From assembly GCA_049889355.1 (NCBI GenBank), contig JBMHDN010000012.1:36244-100243 (forward strand): a DNA stretch of 64,000 bases. The letters are read 5' to 3'. Of the stretch, positions 1 to 9,021 are shown piece after piece (the stretch's first letter is position 1; every line of letters starts with the position of its first letter). This DNA comes from JBMHDN01 sp049889355. Lineage in GTDB: Bacteria > Pseudomonadota > Alphaproteobacteria > Puniceispirillales > Puniceispirillaceae. The notes under the pieces are model-generated. The model was not told the DNA's origin. It saw only the letters and a list, made by a program, of their open reading frames with translations, and did no database searches. Made by a program: the position numbers and the translations under genes.

Positions 1-989
1 TCATCGACAATATCCAGACCAGCGGTACGTGAATCAGCTAAGCGCTTGTCCAACCCAGCTTGAGAAAGGCGTTGTAAGGCATCTGCCTCACTCTCGCCTG
101 CCTCTACAGCAAAGGCTGGCAAGATGGGTTTGCGATCTTCCACCTGAAAGGCACAGCGGCGCGCAAGATGTAGTGTGTTTTCCACTGCTTCTGGAATATC
201 TTTAAAAATTTCAATCATTTCATCAGCTGTTTTAAAGCTGAAATGCTGATTAAGATGCGCTGATTGTGTGCTTGCCAACCGCTCACCTCTGGCAATACAG
301 GCCAAGACTCGTTGCGGGATTGTCATCTCTGCATTTTCGAAATGACAGTCATTTGTCGCAACCAGCGGCAGGTCAAATTGATCAGCCAATGAAAGCAAAT
401 GCGGTTCAGCCGCTTGCTCTTCGGCAAGCCCATGACGCTGGAGCTCGATATAAAGCCGGTTCTGAAAAACCGCCTTCAGCTTTGTCAGGCGTTTTTCGGC
501 TAGCCCAATTTGGCCCTCGGCAGCAGCCGAGCCGATAAAGCCCTTGCGCGCGCCGCCGCTGAGCAAAATCAGGCCTTCATGATGCGCGAGCAATGAATCA
601 AAAGGCACATGCGGCTCTTGTGTGGGGTCATCAGCCATATAGGCTTCAGATAAAAGAGAGGAGAGATGAATATAGCCTGTTTCGCTTTGTGCTAAGGCCA
701 CTATCTCGCCTAGACCAACCTCATCACGGATATGCAATACAGAACCAATAATCGGCTGTATCCCTGCCCCTGCCATGGCTTTTGAAAACTCATAACCGCC
801 AAACAGGTTAAAACTATCTGTAATAGCCATAGCCGGCTGAAGATCATCCGCTGCCAATTTGGCTAGCACTTTTACACGCAAAGTGGATTCAGACAGACTA
901 TAGGCAGTGTGGTTGCGCAGATGCACAAACCCGGCATGACCTTTGATAGGTGTAGCATCTCTTATGCTGTCTGGCCGAACATCATCCAT
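1..989 (-). CDS. dnaE: DNA polymerase III alpha subunit, N-terminal part
   Basis: Replicative polymerase catalytic subunit, cut by the window edge: 329 N-terminal codons are present and the 3' end lies outside. The translation opens MDDVRPDSIRDATPIKGH and continues with a PHP-domain pattern, FVHLRNHTAYSLSES near residue 21, then PAMAITDSFNLFGGYEF, and later PLVATNDCHF, all typical of DnaE1. The start ATG overlaps the lolD stop by 8 bases, so the two are probably translationally coupled. The order lolC-lolD-dnaE is common in Alphaproteobacteria. No frameshift is seen in the visible part. DnaE1 rather than the error-prone DnaE2 is favoured by this context, because DnaE2 usually sits with imuA/imuB. 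Confidence 0.93.
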   Translation of the reverse strand, partial: MDDVRPDSIRDATPIKGHAGFVHLRNHTAYSLSESTLRVKVLAKLAADDLQPAMAITDSFNLFGGYEFSKAMAGAGIQPIIGSVLHIRDEVGLGEIVALAQSETGYIHLSSLLSEAYMADDPTQEPHVPFDSLLAHHEGLILLSGGARKGFIGSAAAEGQIGLAEKRLTKLKAVFQNRLYIELQRHGLAEEQAAEPHLLSLADQFDLPLVATNDCHFENAEMTIPQRVLACIARGERLASTQSAHLNQHFSFKTADEMIEIFKDIPEAVENTLHLARRCAFQVEDRKPILPAFAVEAGESEADALQRLSQAGLDKRLADSRTAGLDIVD

Positions 990-1689
990 GTGACAGCCCC
1001 TGCTGTCCAAGCTCTGCGATCTGGCCATTTGACAGGGTGAGCCGGCGATCCATCTGTCCTGCCAGTTCCAGATTATGGGTGACGATTAAAGCAGCTGTGC
1101 CAACCGCTTTGGCAATCTGGCGGAGATGGGAAAAAACCTCTGCTGCTGTCTCAGGATCCAGATTGCCTGTAGGTTCATCTGCCAACAGCACTGAAGGGGC
1201 ATTGGCCATCGCCCGTGCAATCGCTACCCGCTGCTGTTCACCGCCAGATAACAGGCCCGGGCGGTGTTTGGCGCGATCTGAGAGCCCGACCATAGCCAGC
1301 AAGTCAGCAGCGCGGCTCTGGGCTTCTGATTTAGAAAGGCCTGCTATCATTTGCGGTATCATGATATTTTCTAACGCACTAAATTCAGGCAAAAGACGGT
1401 GGAACTGAAAGACAAATCCGATTTTATGACGCCTTAATTTGGTCCGATGGCGTTGTGATTTTTGATAGGCATTCTCGCCATCCAGATACACCGCGCCCAT
1501 ATCTGGGGCTTCTAGCAGACCTGCAATATTCAACAAAGTAGATTTACCAGAGCCTGACGGGCCGACCAGGGCAGACAATTCGCCAGCATGCAAGCTAAGC
1601 GAGGCGTCCTTTAACACATCAAGGCGCCTGCCTCCTTGTTCAAAATGGCGTGCAACAGAGCGTAATTCCAATGCAGCAGGCTTATTCAT
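982..1689 (-). CDS. lolD: Lipoprotein-releasing system ATP-binding protein LolD
   Basis: ATPase of the inner-membrane complex that extracts lipoproteins for delivery to LolA. It shows Walker A GPSGSGKST, Q-loop FVFQFHRLLPEF, ABC signature LSGGEQQRVAIARA, Walker B LLADEPTGNLD and the switch histidine in IVTHN. The start chosen is the ATG at 1689 (MNKPAALELRS), giving 235 aa, the usual family length. A longer in-frame reading to 1776 would run deep into the permease gene. The ATG overlaps the lolC stop by 8 bases and the stop overlaps the dnaE start by 8 bases, so all three genes appear coupled. Confidence 0.95.
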   Translation of the reverse strand: MNKPAALELRSVARHFEQGGRRLDVLKDASLSLHAGELSALVGPSGSGKSTLLNIAGLLEAPDMGAVYLDGENAYQKSQRHRTKLRRHKIGFVFQFHRLLPEFSALENIMIPQMIAGLSKSEAQSRAADLLAMVGLSDRAKHRPGLLSGGEQQRVAIARAMANAPSVLLADEPTGNLDPETAAEVFSHLRQIAKAVGTAALIVTHNLELAGQMDRRLTLSNGQIAELGQQGLSHG

Positions 1690-2932
1690 AGCGCAATACC
1701 TCTGCTGGGGCGATACGCGCGGCGCGCCAGGCTGGATAAATCGAAGCAAGAAGGGTGAGGCCAAGCGCCATCGCAATGACCATCACCACTTCGCGCATAT
1801 CAACCACTGCAGGCAGTTTCGATAAAAAATAGATTTCTGCTGCAAATAATTCAGCGCCTGACAGCCCTTCAATCGCCTGTTTAATCGCATCAATGTTCCA
1901 GCAAAAAGCAAGTCCCACCAATGTGCCTACCAACGTGCCAACAATGCCAATAGATGAACCGGTGAGCAAAAAGACCCGCATCAAGGATAAGCGCCCCGCC
2001 CCCATCGCACGCAAGACAGCAATATCTGCCTGTTTGGAGCGGACTAACATAATCATAGACGAGATGATATTAAAGGCCGCCACCAGAATAATCAGAGTGA
2101 GGATAAGGAACATCACATTGCGTTCAACCGCCAGCGCATTCAAGAAACTGGCGTTTCTATCGCGCCAGTCAAAGACACGTTTATCTGTGCCAAGCTCTGC
2201 TGAGATAGCGCCTTTCATCTGTTGAATTTGCAGGGGGTTGCGAGCATAAAGCTCAATGCCGGTAACACTGTCATCAAGGCCGAAAAAAGCTTGTGAAATA
2301 TCAAGCGGCATAAAGATAAAGGCACTGTCATATTCATACATGCCTACATCAAAAATACCGCCAATTTTGACATTGCGGCGTACTGGTAGAGTGCCAAAAG
2401 CAGTTGCGCGGCCGCGTGGGGCCAAGATCGTCATGGTATCGCCGACACGCAAGCCCAAATTAAAGGCCATGGTTTTACCAATCAAAACAGCCTTATCATC
2501 TCGAAAAGCAGCGATTTCGGCATCATCAAGGGAAGACCATAGCGGCTTTCTGGCGGCCAGATCTGACCAAATCACACCACGCACCACAGCACCCAGATTA
2601 TTGCCATTCACACTGGCCATAACCTGGCCTTCCACCTGAGGCGTGACAGCGACTACACCAGGCCATTTTGTGAGTTTCAAAGTTAGCTGGTGGTAATCTT
2701 CAATGCCAGTGCTGGTGCTCTGGTAAATCGCCAGATGTCCGTTCAGCCCTAAAATGCGGTTAATCAGCTCAGTTCGAAAGCCGTTCATCACTGACATCAC
2801 AATGATCAAGGTCGCCACACCAAGTGTAATCCCAAGCAAGGAAAACCACGCTATGACAGAAATAAATCCCTCTGAGCGTCTGGCCCGGATATAGCGCAAG
2901 GCAAGCATGGTTTCGACAGGGCTAAACAACAT
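1682..2932 (-). CDS. lolC: Lipoprotein-releasing system permease LolC/LolE family
   Basis: Membrane subunit (416 aa) that pairs with LolD to release lipoproteins from the inner membrane. It has the family layout: one transmembrane segment near residues 20-50 (FISVIAWFSLLGITLGVA), a large periplasmic MacB-like domain, then three C-terminal transmembrane segments near 275-300, 320-350 and 380-400, ending ARIAPAEVLRYE. Only one permease gene is next to lolD, as usual in Alphaproteobacteria, where a single LolC/E-type protein may act as a homodimer. The LolC name is therefore a family label, not a distinction from LolE. Confidence 0.93.
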   Translation of the reverse strand: MLFSPVETMLALRYIRARRSEGFISVIAWFSLLGITLGVATLIIVMSVMNGFRTELINRILGLNGHLAIYQSTSTGIEDYHQLTLKLTKWPGVVAVTPQVEGQVMASVNGNNLGAVVRGVIWSDLAARKPLWSSLDDAEIAAFRDDKAVLIGKTMAFNLGLRVGDTMTILAPRGRATAFGTLPVRRNVKIGGIFDVGMYEYDSAFIFMPLDISQAFFGLDDSVTGIELYARNPLQIQQMKGAISAELGTDKRVFDWRDRNASFLNALAVERNVMFLILTLIILVAAFNIISSMIMLVRSKQADIAVLRAMGAGRLSLMRVFLLTGSSIGIVGTLVGTLVGLAFCWNIDAIKQAIEGLSGAELFAAEIYFLSKLPAVVDMREVVMVIAMALGLTLLASIYPAWRAARIAPAEVLRYE

Positions 2933-2988
2933 CAGACTGATTTATCTCCGGCAGTAAAAGGTTAGAAAAGCGCTCTAACTTTTTGTTT

Positions 2989-4320
2989 TTATTTAAATTC
3001 AAAAGCCTTACCACTTTCGATATGAGAGAGAACTACCTCTGGGCTGAGCTCAAGAGAGGCCCCCGTGCGGCGGTCTTTTACCTCAATCACACCATTTGCT
3101 AAATTGCGCGGTCCCATAATAATCTGGATAGGCAGGCCTATCAAATCCATGCTGGCCAGCTTAGCACCTGGGCTCTCGGCACTGTCATCGAGCAGCGGAT
3201 CAAGCCCTGCTTTTTGTGCCGCTGCATAGAGTTTCTCACTCAGCTGGTCTGCTTCTTCATGACCAGGCTTTAAGTTCACAATCGCCAGATCAAACGGGGC
3301 CACTGCTTCTGGCCAGATAATCCCGCGATCATCATGGCTGGCCTCGATAATACCGCCGACCAGACGCGATACGCCAATACCATAAGAGCCCATATGCAAA
3401 TCATGGCTCTTGCCATCTGGGCCTTGGACACATGCGCCCATCGGTTTGGAATATTTGGTGCCGAAATAGAAAATATGGCCAACCTCAATACCGCGCTTTT
3501 CCATCAAATCGCCTGCTGGCACAGGACAGCTCGCCTCTTCATGCATCTCGTCTGTTCTGGCATAAAGCGATGTATAGCGGTCCACCACTGGCTGCAAATC
3601 TGCGCTGTAATCAATATCGGTGACCATATCTGTATCCAGCCAGTCTTTATGGAAGAACACTCCGCTCTCGCCTGTATCGGCCAGAATAATGAATTCATGG
3701 CTCATATCCCCGCCAATCGGGCCGGTATCTGCTTCCATCGGAATGGCGGTCAGGCCTAGACGGGCAAAAACTTTCAGATAAGAAACGAACATTTTATTAT
3801 AGGCAATGCGCGCATCTTCTTTCGTTAAATCAAAGCTATAGGCATCTTTCATCAGAAACTCACGCCCGCGCATCACCCCGAAACGTGGGCGCACCTCATC
3901 ACGGAATTTCCACTGAATGTGATAAAGATTGAGCGGCAGGTTTTTATAGCTACGGACATGGGTACGGCAAATATCAGTTACTTGCTCTTCATTGGTTGGC
4001 CCATAGAGCATATCACGTTCATGGCGATCTTTGATCCGGAGCATCTCAAGACCATAATCATCATAGCGCCCTGATTCCTGCCAAAGCTCAGCTGGCTGAA
4101 TAGTCGGCATTTTAATTTCATGAGCACCGGCGCGGTTTTGTTCTTCACGCACAATCTGTTCAATCTTCTCAAGCACTTTCAGGCCCATCGGCAGCCAACT
4201 ATAAATGCCAGCAGAGGATTGCTGAATCATGCCAGCACGTAACATGAAGCGATGCGAGACAATTTGCGCCTCTTTTGGTGTTTCTTTCAAAACAGGCAGA
4301 AAATACTGGCTGAGACGCAT
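2989..4320 (-). CDS. proS: Prolyl-tRNA synthetase (short form)
   Basis: Charges tRNA-Pro with proline in the cytoplasm. The class II motifs are visible: IYSWLPMGLKVLEKIE (motif 1), RFGVMRGREFLMKDAYSF (motif 2 region) and GSYGIGVSRLVGGIIE (motif 3), followed by an anticodon-binding domain. At 443 aa it lacks the roughly 180-residue editing insertion found in E. coli ProRS, as is normal for Alphaproteobacteria, so cis-editing of mischarged Ala-tRNA-Pro would need a separate trans-editing factor. It lies just upstream of lolC-lolD-dnaE, a conserved neighbourhood. Confidence 0.96.
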   Translation of the reverse strand: MRLSQYFLPVLKETPKEAQIVSHRFMLRAGMIQQSSAGIYSWLPMGLKVLEKIEQIVREEQNRAGAHEIKMPTIQPAELWQESGRYDDYGLEMLRIKDRHERDMLYGPTNEEQVTDICRTHVRSYKNLPLNLYHIQWKFRDEVRPRFGVMRGREFLMKDAYSFDLTKEDARIAYNKMFVSYLKVFARLGLTAIPMEADTGPIGGDMSHEFIILADTGESGVFFHKDWLDTDMVTDIDYSADLQPVVDRYTSLYARTDEMHEEASCPVPAGDLMEKRGIEVGHIFYFGTKYSKPMGACVQGPDGKSHDLHMGSYGIGVSRLVGGIIEASHDDRGIIWPEAVAPFDLAIVNLKPGHEEADQLSEKLYAAAQKAGLDPLLDDSAESPGAKLASMDLIGLPIQIIMGPRNLANGVIEVKDRRTGASLELSPEVVLSHIESGKAFEFK

Positions 4321-4404
4321 GATTTTGTCCTTACGTTTAATAACAGAGCCTTAGCTGGGCCGAAAAACAGGCCTAAAAATGAGGTGGTGCTACCCTACCC
4401 TTAC

Positions 4405-5541
4405 TCAGCCTTGCGATGCAATATCGATATGCAGTTCTGGCAGGCCAGAAAAGTCAAAAATCTCATCCAGCAAATCAGGTGTAACATCAGCCAGATCAGC
4501 TGGTGTCCAATTGGCTGCTCCATCCTTGTCAATCAGCACGGCCCGCACCCCTTCTGCGAAATCTGCACGCCTTGTCATGGTGAGCGCCAGATGAAAATCC
4601 TGCTCTAAGGCTTCTGCTATGCTATTTGGCACCGGCAAAGCGGTGAAAATATGGTGAATTGCGGCAATAGAAAGCGGACAACGTGTCTGCAAAGCGGTGA
4701 GCCAACCTTTTTTATAGGGATAGCTATCTGGCAGATTTTCGATATTTTTGCGTATCTGCACAGGGCTGCCATGAAAGAGATGGCGCCAATCTGGCTCGAC
4801 TATCAATTCATTATTCACCAAATCGCCAGGTGGGGCTGTGGTGATGAATTCAACAAGCTGTGCGGCGATGTCAGATTGTCCGATATCCTCTTTTGTACCG
4901 GCTAATTCAGCCAGCGCAGCTCTGGCTTCGGCAAATTCATGGGCTGGCAGACAGCCTTCGCCCATCCCAAGGGCGAGCGCGTCTCCGGTTCCGATCACTG
5001 TACCTGTCATCCCCAACATCAGGGCGGGGCCAACCCCTGCTCGGCGCAGGAAAAGCCGCGCCCCTACATCCGGGAACAGCCCGATAGCCGTTTCTGGCAT
5101 AGCAAGCTTAATGGTCTGCGAAAAATAGGTCATGCCGGCATTAAGACAAAGACCAAGCCCGCCACCCATCACCACACCATCGACAAAGCTGACCACTGGC
5201 AAGTCATAACCCGCTAAATAGAGATCAAGACGATATTCAGCTGTGAAATAGGTCAAAGCACCCTGCCCTGTCAGGCCTTCTGCCTCTGCCTCTTGCATCA
5301 ACATGACCGCCTGGTGCACATCACCGCCTGCACAAAAGGCACGGCTGGCAGATGAGGTTATCAGAATCAGGCGTACCGCGCGTGTCTCTTGCCAATATGC
5401 AAGCTGGGCGATGATATCTCTGGCCATTTCAACAGACAGCGCATTCAAAGCAGCAGGCTTGTTTAAAATAACGACGCCCAGATACCCGTCTTGTTCAAAG
5501 CATACATCTGATCCGGCTGTCTTCTCTGGCGGGTGGGTCAT
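4405..5541 (-). CDS. 3-hydroxyisobutyryl-CoA hydrolase-like enzyme (crotonase fold)
   Basis: Crotonase-superfamily protein most like 3-hydroxyisobutyryl-CoA hydrolase, which releases free 3-hydroxyisobutyrate in valine degradation. Visible motifs are VILNKPAALNALSVEM (CoA site), AFCAGGDV (first oxyanion loop), GVVMGGGLGLCL (second oxyanion loop) and MPETAIGLFPDVGARLFL, the Glu/Asp signature that separates this hydrolase group from plain enoyl-CoA hydratases. The start at 5541 (MTHPPEK, 378 aa) is preferred over an upstream in-frame one at 5577 because an AAAGGA ribosome site lies just before it. A plain enoyl-CoA hydratase/isomerase is the less likely alternative. Confidence 0.85.
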   Translation of the reverse strand: MTHPPEKTAGSDVCFEQDGYLGVVILNKPAALNALSVEMARDIIAQLAYWQETRAVRLILITSSASRAFCAGGDVHQAVMLMQEAEAEGLTGQGALTYFTAEYRLDLYLAGYDLPVVSFVDGVVMGGGLGLCLNAGMTYFSQTIKLAMPETAIGLFPDVGARLFLRRAGVGPALMLGMTGTVIGTGDALALGMGEGCLPAHEFAEARAALAELAGTKEDIGQSDIAAQLVEFITTAPPGDLVNNELIVEPDWRHLFHGSPVQIRKNIENLPDSYPYKKGWLTALQTRCPLSIAAIHHIFTALPVPNSIAEALEQDFHLALTMTRRADFAEGVRAVLIDKDGAANWTPADLADVTPDLLDEIFDFSGLPELHIDIASQG

Positions 5542-5712
5542 ATCAATCCTTTCTGTGATATGCAAAGCAACATGCACAGGCAGGTCACAGACTTGCCCTC
5601 AAGCGTGCTTTTAGCTAGATAAACAGATATATAAACTAACCTTATCCGAGCTTGGATGCAAAGCGACCAATATAGATTTTGGGTGCTAAATTGTAGATGA
5701 GGAACGAACATC

Positions 5713-6708
<996 letters not shown>

Positions 6709-6858
6709 AGCTGCGTGATAACGCATGAGCAAACGAGATTTTCTGGCTTTTTGGTGCGTGTTTGCCCTTTTTAGCCCATTTTTCGTCGATTTTTTGCAGA
6801 TTAATCCTGCCTGAAACATGCCATGCTCTAGACTTGGTCATTGGGGTTATAAATAGTG

Positions 6859-6903
6859 CACCAAACACAAATACCCCAAACACAGATACCCCAAACAAAG
6901 ATA
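6859..6903 (+). repeat. Three tandem 15-bp repeats before ilvA
   Basis: Three back-to-back 15-base units, 6859-6873, 6874-6888 and 6889-6903, with consensus CCCCAAACACAGATA and one to three differences per unit. They end just upstream of the ilvA ribosome site and would be in its leader if transcription begins upstream. Nothing coding is supported here. Confidence 0.8.
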
Positions 6904-6919
6904 ACTGGGAGTACCGGCG

Positions 6920-8149
6920 ATGGCAGATAAATTAGCAATCGGAATCCAAGATATAGAAGCAGCAGCTGAAAAGCTGAAAGGACGGGTCATTGAAACACCC
7001 ATGCTCCATGCGCCGATGTTATCTGATACATTAGGGGCTGAGCTCTATCTCAAGCTTGAAAATCTGCAATATACCTCTTCTTTTAAAGCCAGAGGTGCCT
7101 GTCTTGCTATTGATGCGCTCGATGAGGCCAGTAAAAAGCGCGGCGTTATCACCATGTCCGCTGGCAATCACGCACAAGCTGTTGCCTATCGGGCCAGCGA
7201 AGCAGGTATCAAATCTGTCATTGTCATGCCCCAGCAAACGCCTTTTGCCAAAGTCTCGCGTACAGAACAATTTGGCGGCATTGTTTTGCAGGAAGGCCGT
7301 AATCTCAATGAGTGTGAAAGCCGCGTGAAAGCCGAAATGGACGCGCATGGCTATAGCCTTATTCATCCTTATGACAACCCGCATGTGATGGCTGGCCAAG
7401 GCACCGTGGGGCTAGAGATGATGGCCGCTGTGCCAGATTTAGATTGCCTAATTGTGCCGATTGGCGGCGGCGGCCTGATATCGGGTATTGCTATCGCGGC
7501 CAAATCTATCAACCCAGATATCAAAATCTATGGTGTAGAAGCAGCTCTTTATCCGTCCATGTCGCAAAAAGTGCTCAACCATCAAGGCAGTTGTGGCGGT
7601 GAGACGCTGGCAGAGGGGATCGCGGTGAAAACACCTGGTGGGCTGACTGCCCCTGTGGTGAAAGAACTGGTTGATGATATTCTGCTGGTCAGCGAAACAT
7701 CACTCGAATGGGCAGTCGGCGCGCTCGTCGAGCAACAGCGTATTGTGGCTGAAGGAGCTGGTGCCGCCGGTATCGCCGCGCTTTATGAACATAAAGACCA
7801 GTTCAAGGGCCAAAAAGTTGGGGTTGTGATTTGTGGCGGTAATATCGACACACGGCTGATGGGCTCGATTCTGACACGCAATATGGTCTCAGATGGACGC
7901 CTTACCCGCCTGCGTATTGATATTTCAGATGAACCGGGCATGCTGGCCGCCATCACAGATGCCATCAGCGCATGTGGCGGTAATATCGTCGAGGTCTATC
8001 ATCAGCGTTTATTCTATAATGTGCCCGCAAAACTGGCAAAAATCGATGTGGTGGTGGATACCAGAGGCCCGCAGCATGTCCAGCAAATCATTAAAGCCCT
8101 GCATGACCGCTCCTTTACCGTGACGATGCTGGATGAACATTCAGGATAG
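6920..8149 (+). CDS. ilvA: Threonine ammonia-lyase with C-terminal ACT domain
   Basis: PLP enzyme converting threonine to 2-oxobutyrate and ammonia, the first step towards isoleucine. The PLP lysine is K56 in SSFKARGA; the phosphate-binding glycine loop is PIGGGGLISG near residue 186; SAGNHAQAVAY follows the lysine region as in the family. Residues about 330-409 (LRIDISDEPGMLAAITDAI) form one ACT domain, the short single-ACT form of 409 aa rather than the two-domain E. coli IlvA. A GGGAG ribosome site precedes the ATG. A second PLP dehydratase without ACT lies at 22571-23551. Confidence 0.93.
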   Translation: MADKLAIGIQDIEAAAEKLKGRVIETPMLHAPMLSDTLGAELYLKLENLQYTSSFKARGACLAIDALDEASKKRGVITMSAGNHAQAVAYRASEAGIKSVIVMPQQTPFAKVSRTEQFGGIVLQEGRNLNECESRVKAEMDAHGYSLIHPYDNPHVMAGQGTVGLEMMAAVPDLDCLIVPIGGGGLISGIAIAAKSINPDIKIYGVEAALYPSMSQKVLNHQGSCGGETLAEGIAVKTPGGLTAPVVKELVDDILLVSETSLEWAVGALVEQQRIVAEGAGAAGIAALYEHKDQFKGQKVGVVICGGNIDTRLMGSILTRNMVSDGRLTRLRIDISDEPGMLAAITDAISACGGNIVEVYHQRLFYNVPAKLAKIDVVVDTRGPQHVQQIIKALHDRSFTVTMLDEHSG

Positions 8150-8237
8150 TCAATAGACCACACCTGCCAAACAGGCATTATCCATCAGGTGGTATGACCA
8201 CTTGGCGTGAACCCATCCCATAGGCTAATATGAGGTC

Positions 8238-8996
8238 ATGAAACAAGATGGCCAGATATTCAGTGAGTTGCCTTTACGCTTGCGCCTGACACGCAGCCAT
8301 GCATGTGCCTATTTAGAAGGTCGCCAAGAACGCCGGCTGGCTGCTGACATCACCCAGCATGGCGCTTCACATGACCAATTGGCTGAAGCTGGCTTCAGGC
8401 GGATTGAAAATTGGGTGTATCGGCCTGCTTGTGAGGGGTGTCAGGCTTGTATTCCTATCCGGGTGAGCGCAAAAGATTTTCGGATGAGCCGTAATCTTAG
8501 CCGCATTTGGCGCACCAATCAGGATTTGACGCGCACCCCGTCCAGCCGGCTTGTCGGCCAGAGCCATTATCAGCTGTTTTTGGATTATCTCAATTCACGC
8601 CATCAAGATGGCCAGATGGCCGCGATGAGCTTTGATGAATTCTCCAATATGGTCCATAACTCACCGATTGAAACGGCGTTGCTAGAATATCGCACTGTGA
8701 GTGGTGATTTAATGGCCTGTATGCTGTTGGATATTCAGCGTGGCGGCCTCTCTGCGGTTTATAGTTTTTACAATCCAGAAGAACAGCGCCGCTCGCTAGG
8801 CAGCTTTATGGTCATCGACTTGGTCCAGCTGGCGCGCGAAATGGGGCTGGATTGGGTCTATCTGGGTTATTATGTCGCCGATTGTCGCAAGATGATCTAT
8901 AAAGCGCGCTTTCAACCCTCAGAAGTCTTTATCAATGGCCGCTGGGTGAGCTTTGAGCAAACCCGCCTGGCTGAGACCATGCCAGCTGAGCTCTGA
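8238..8996 (+). CDS. bpt: Aspartate/glutamate leucyltransferase (bacterial Ate/Bpt family)
   Basis: Aminoacyl-tRNA-protein transferase of the N-end rule. Bacterial members of this length (252 aa) transfer leucine from Leu-tRNA to proteins with N-terminal Asp or Glu, marking them for ClpS/ClpAP; many databases still call them arginyltransferases. Visible family signatures are CAYLEGRQERR, GFRRIENWVYRPACEGCQAC (cysteine cluster) and PIRVSAKDFRMSR, then the GNAT-like C-terminal part with VYSFYNPEEQRRSLGSF and LGYYVADCRKMIYKARF. The gene is convergent with parC, with 25 bases between stops. Confidence 0.92.
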   Translation: MKQDGQIFSELPLRLRLTRSHACAYLEGRQERRLAADITQHGASHDQLAEAGFRRIENWVYRPACEGCQACIPIRVSAKDFRMSRNLSRIWRTNQDLTRTPSSRLVGQSHYQLFLDYLNSRHQDGQMAAMSFDEFSNMVHNSPIETALLEYRTVSGDLMACMLLDIQRGGLSAVYSFYNPEEQRRSLGSFMVIDLVQLAREMGLDWVYLGYYVADCRKMIYKARFQPSEVFINGRWVSFEQTRLAETMPAEL

Positions 8997-9021
8997 TATA
9001 TATTTAAGTGAAATCTGACGC

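Noticed and set aside
266..538. Plus-strand 90-codon open frame
   Set aside because: It lies antisense to dnaE, whose coding pattern and motifs are clear.
3334..3759. Plus-strand 141-codon frame opposite proS
   Set aside because: ProS motifs occupy the same bases on the other strand; the plus-strand translation is low-complexity shadow sequence.
8160..8210. Small hairpins after ilvA as a terminator
   Set aside because: Stems are only 4-6 bp and no T-run follows; readthrough into bpt is just as likely.
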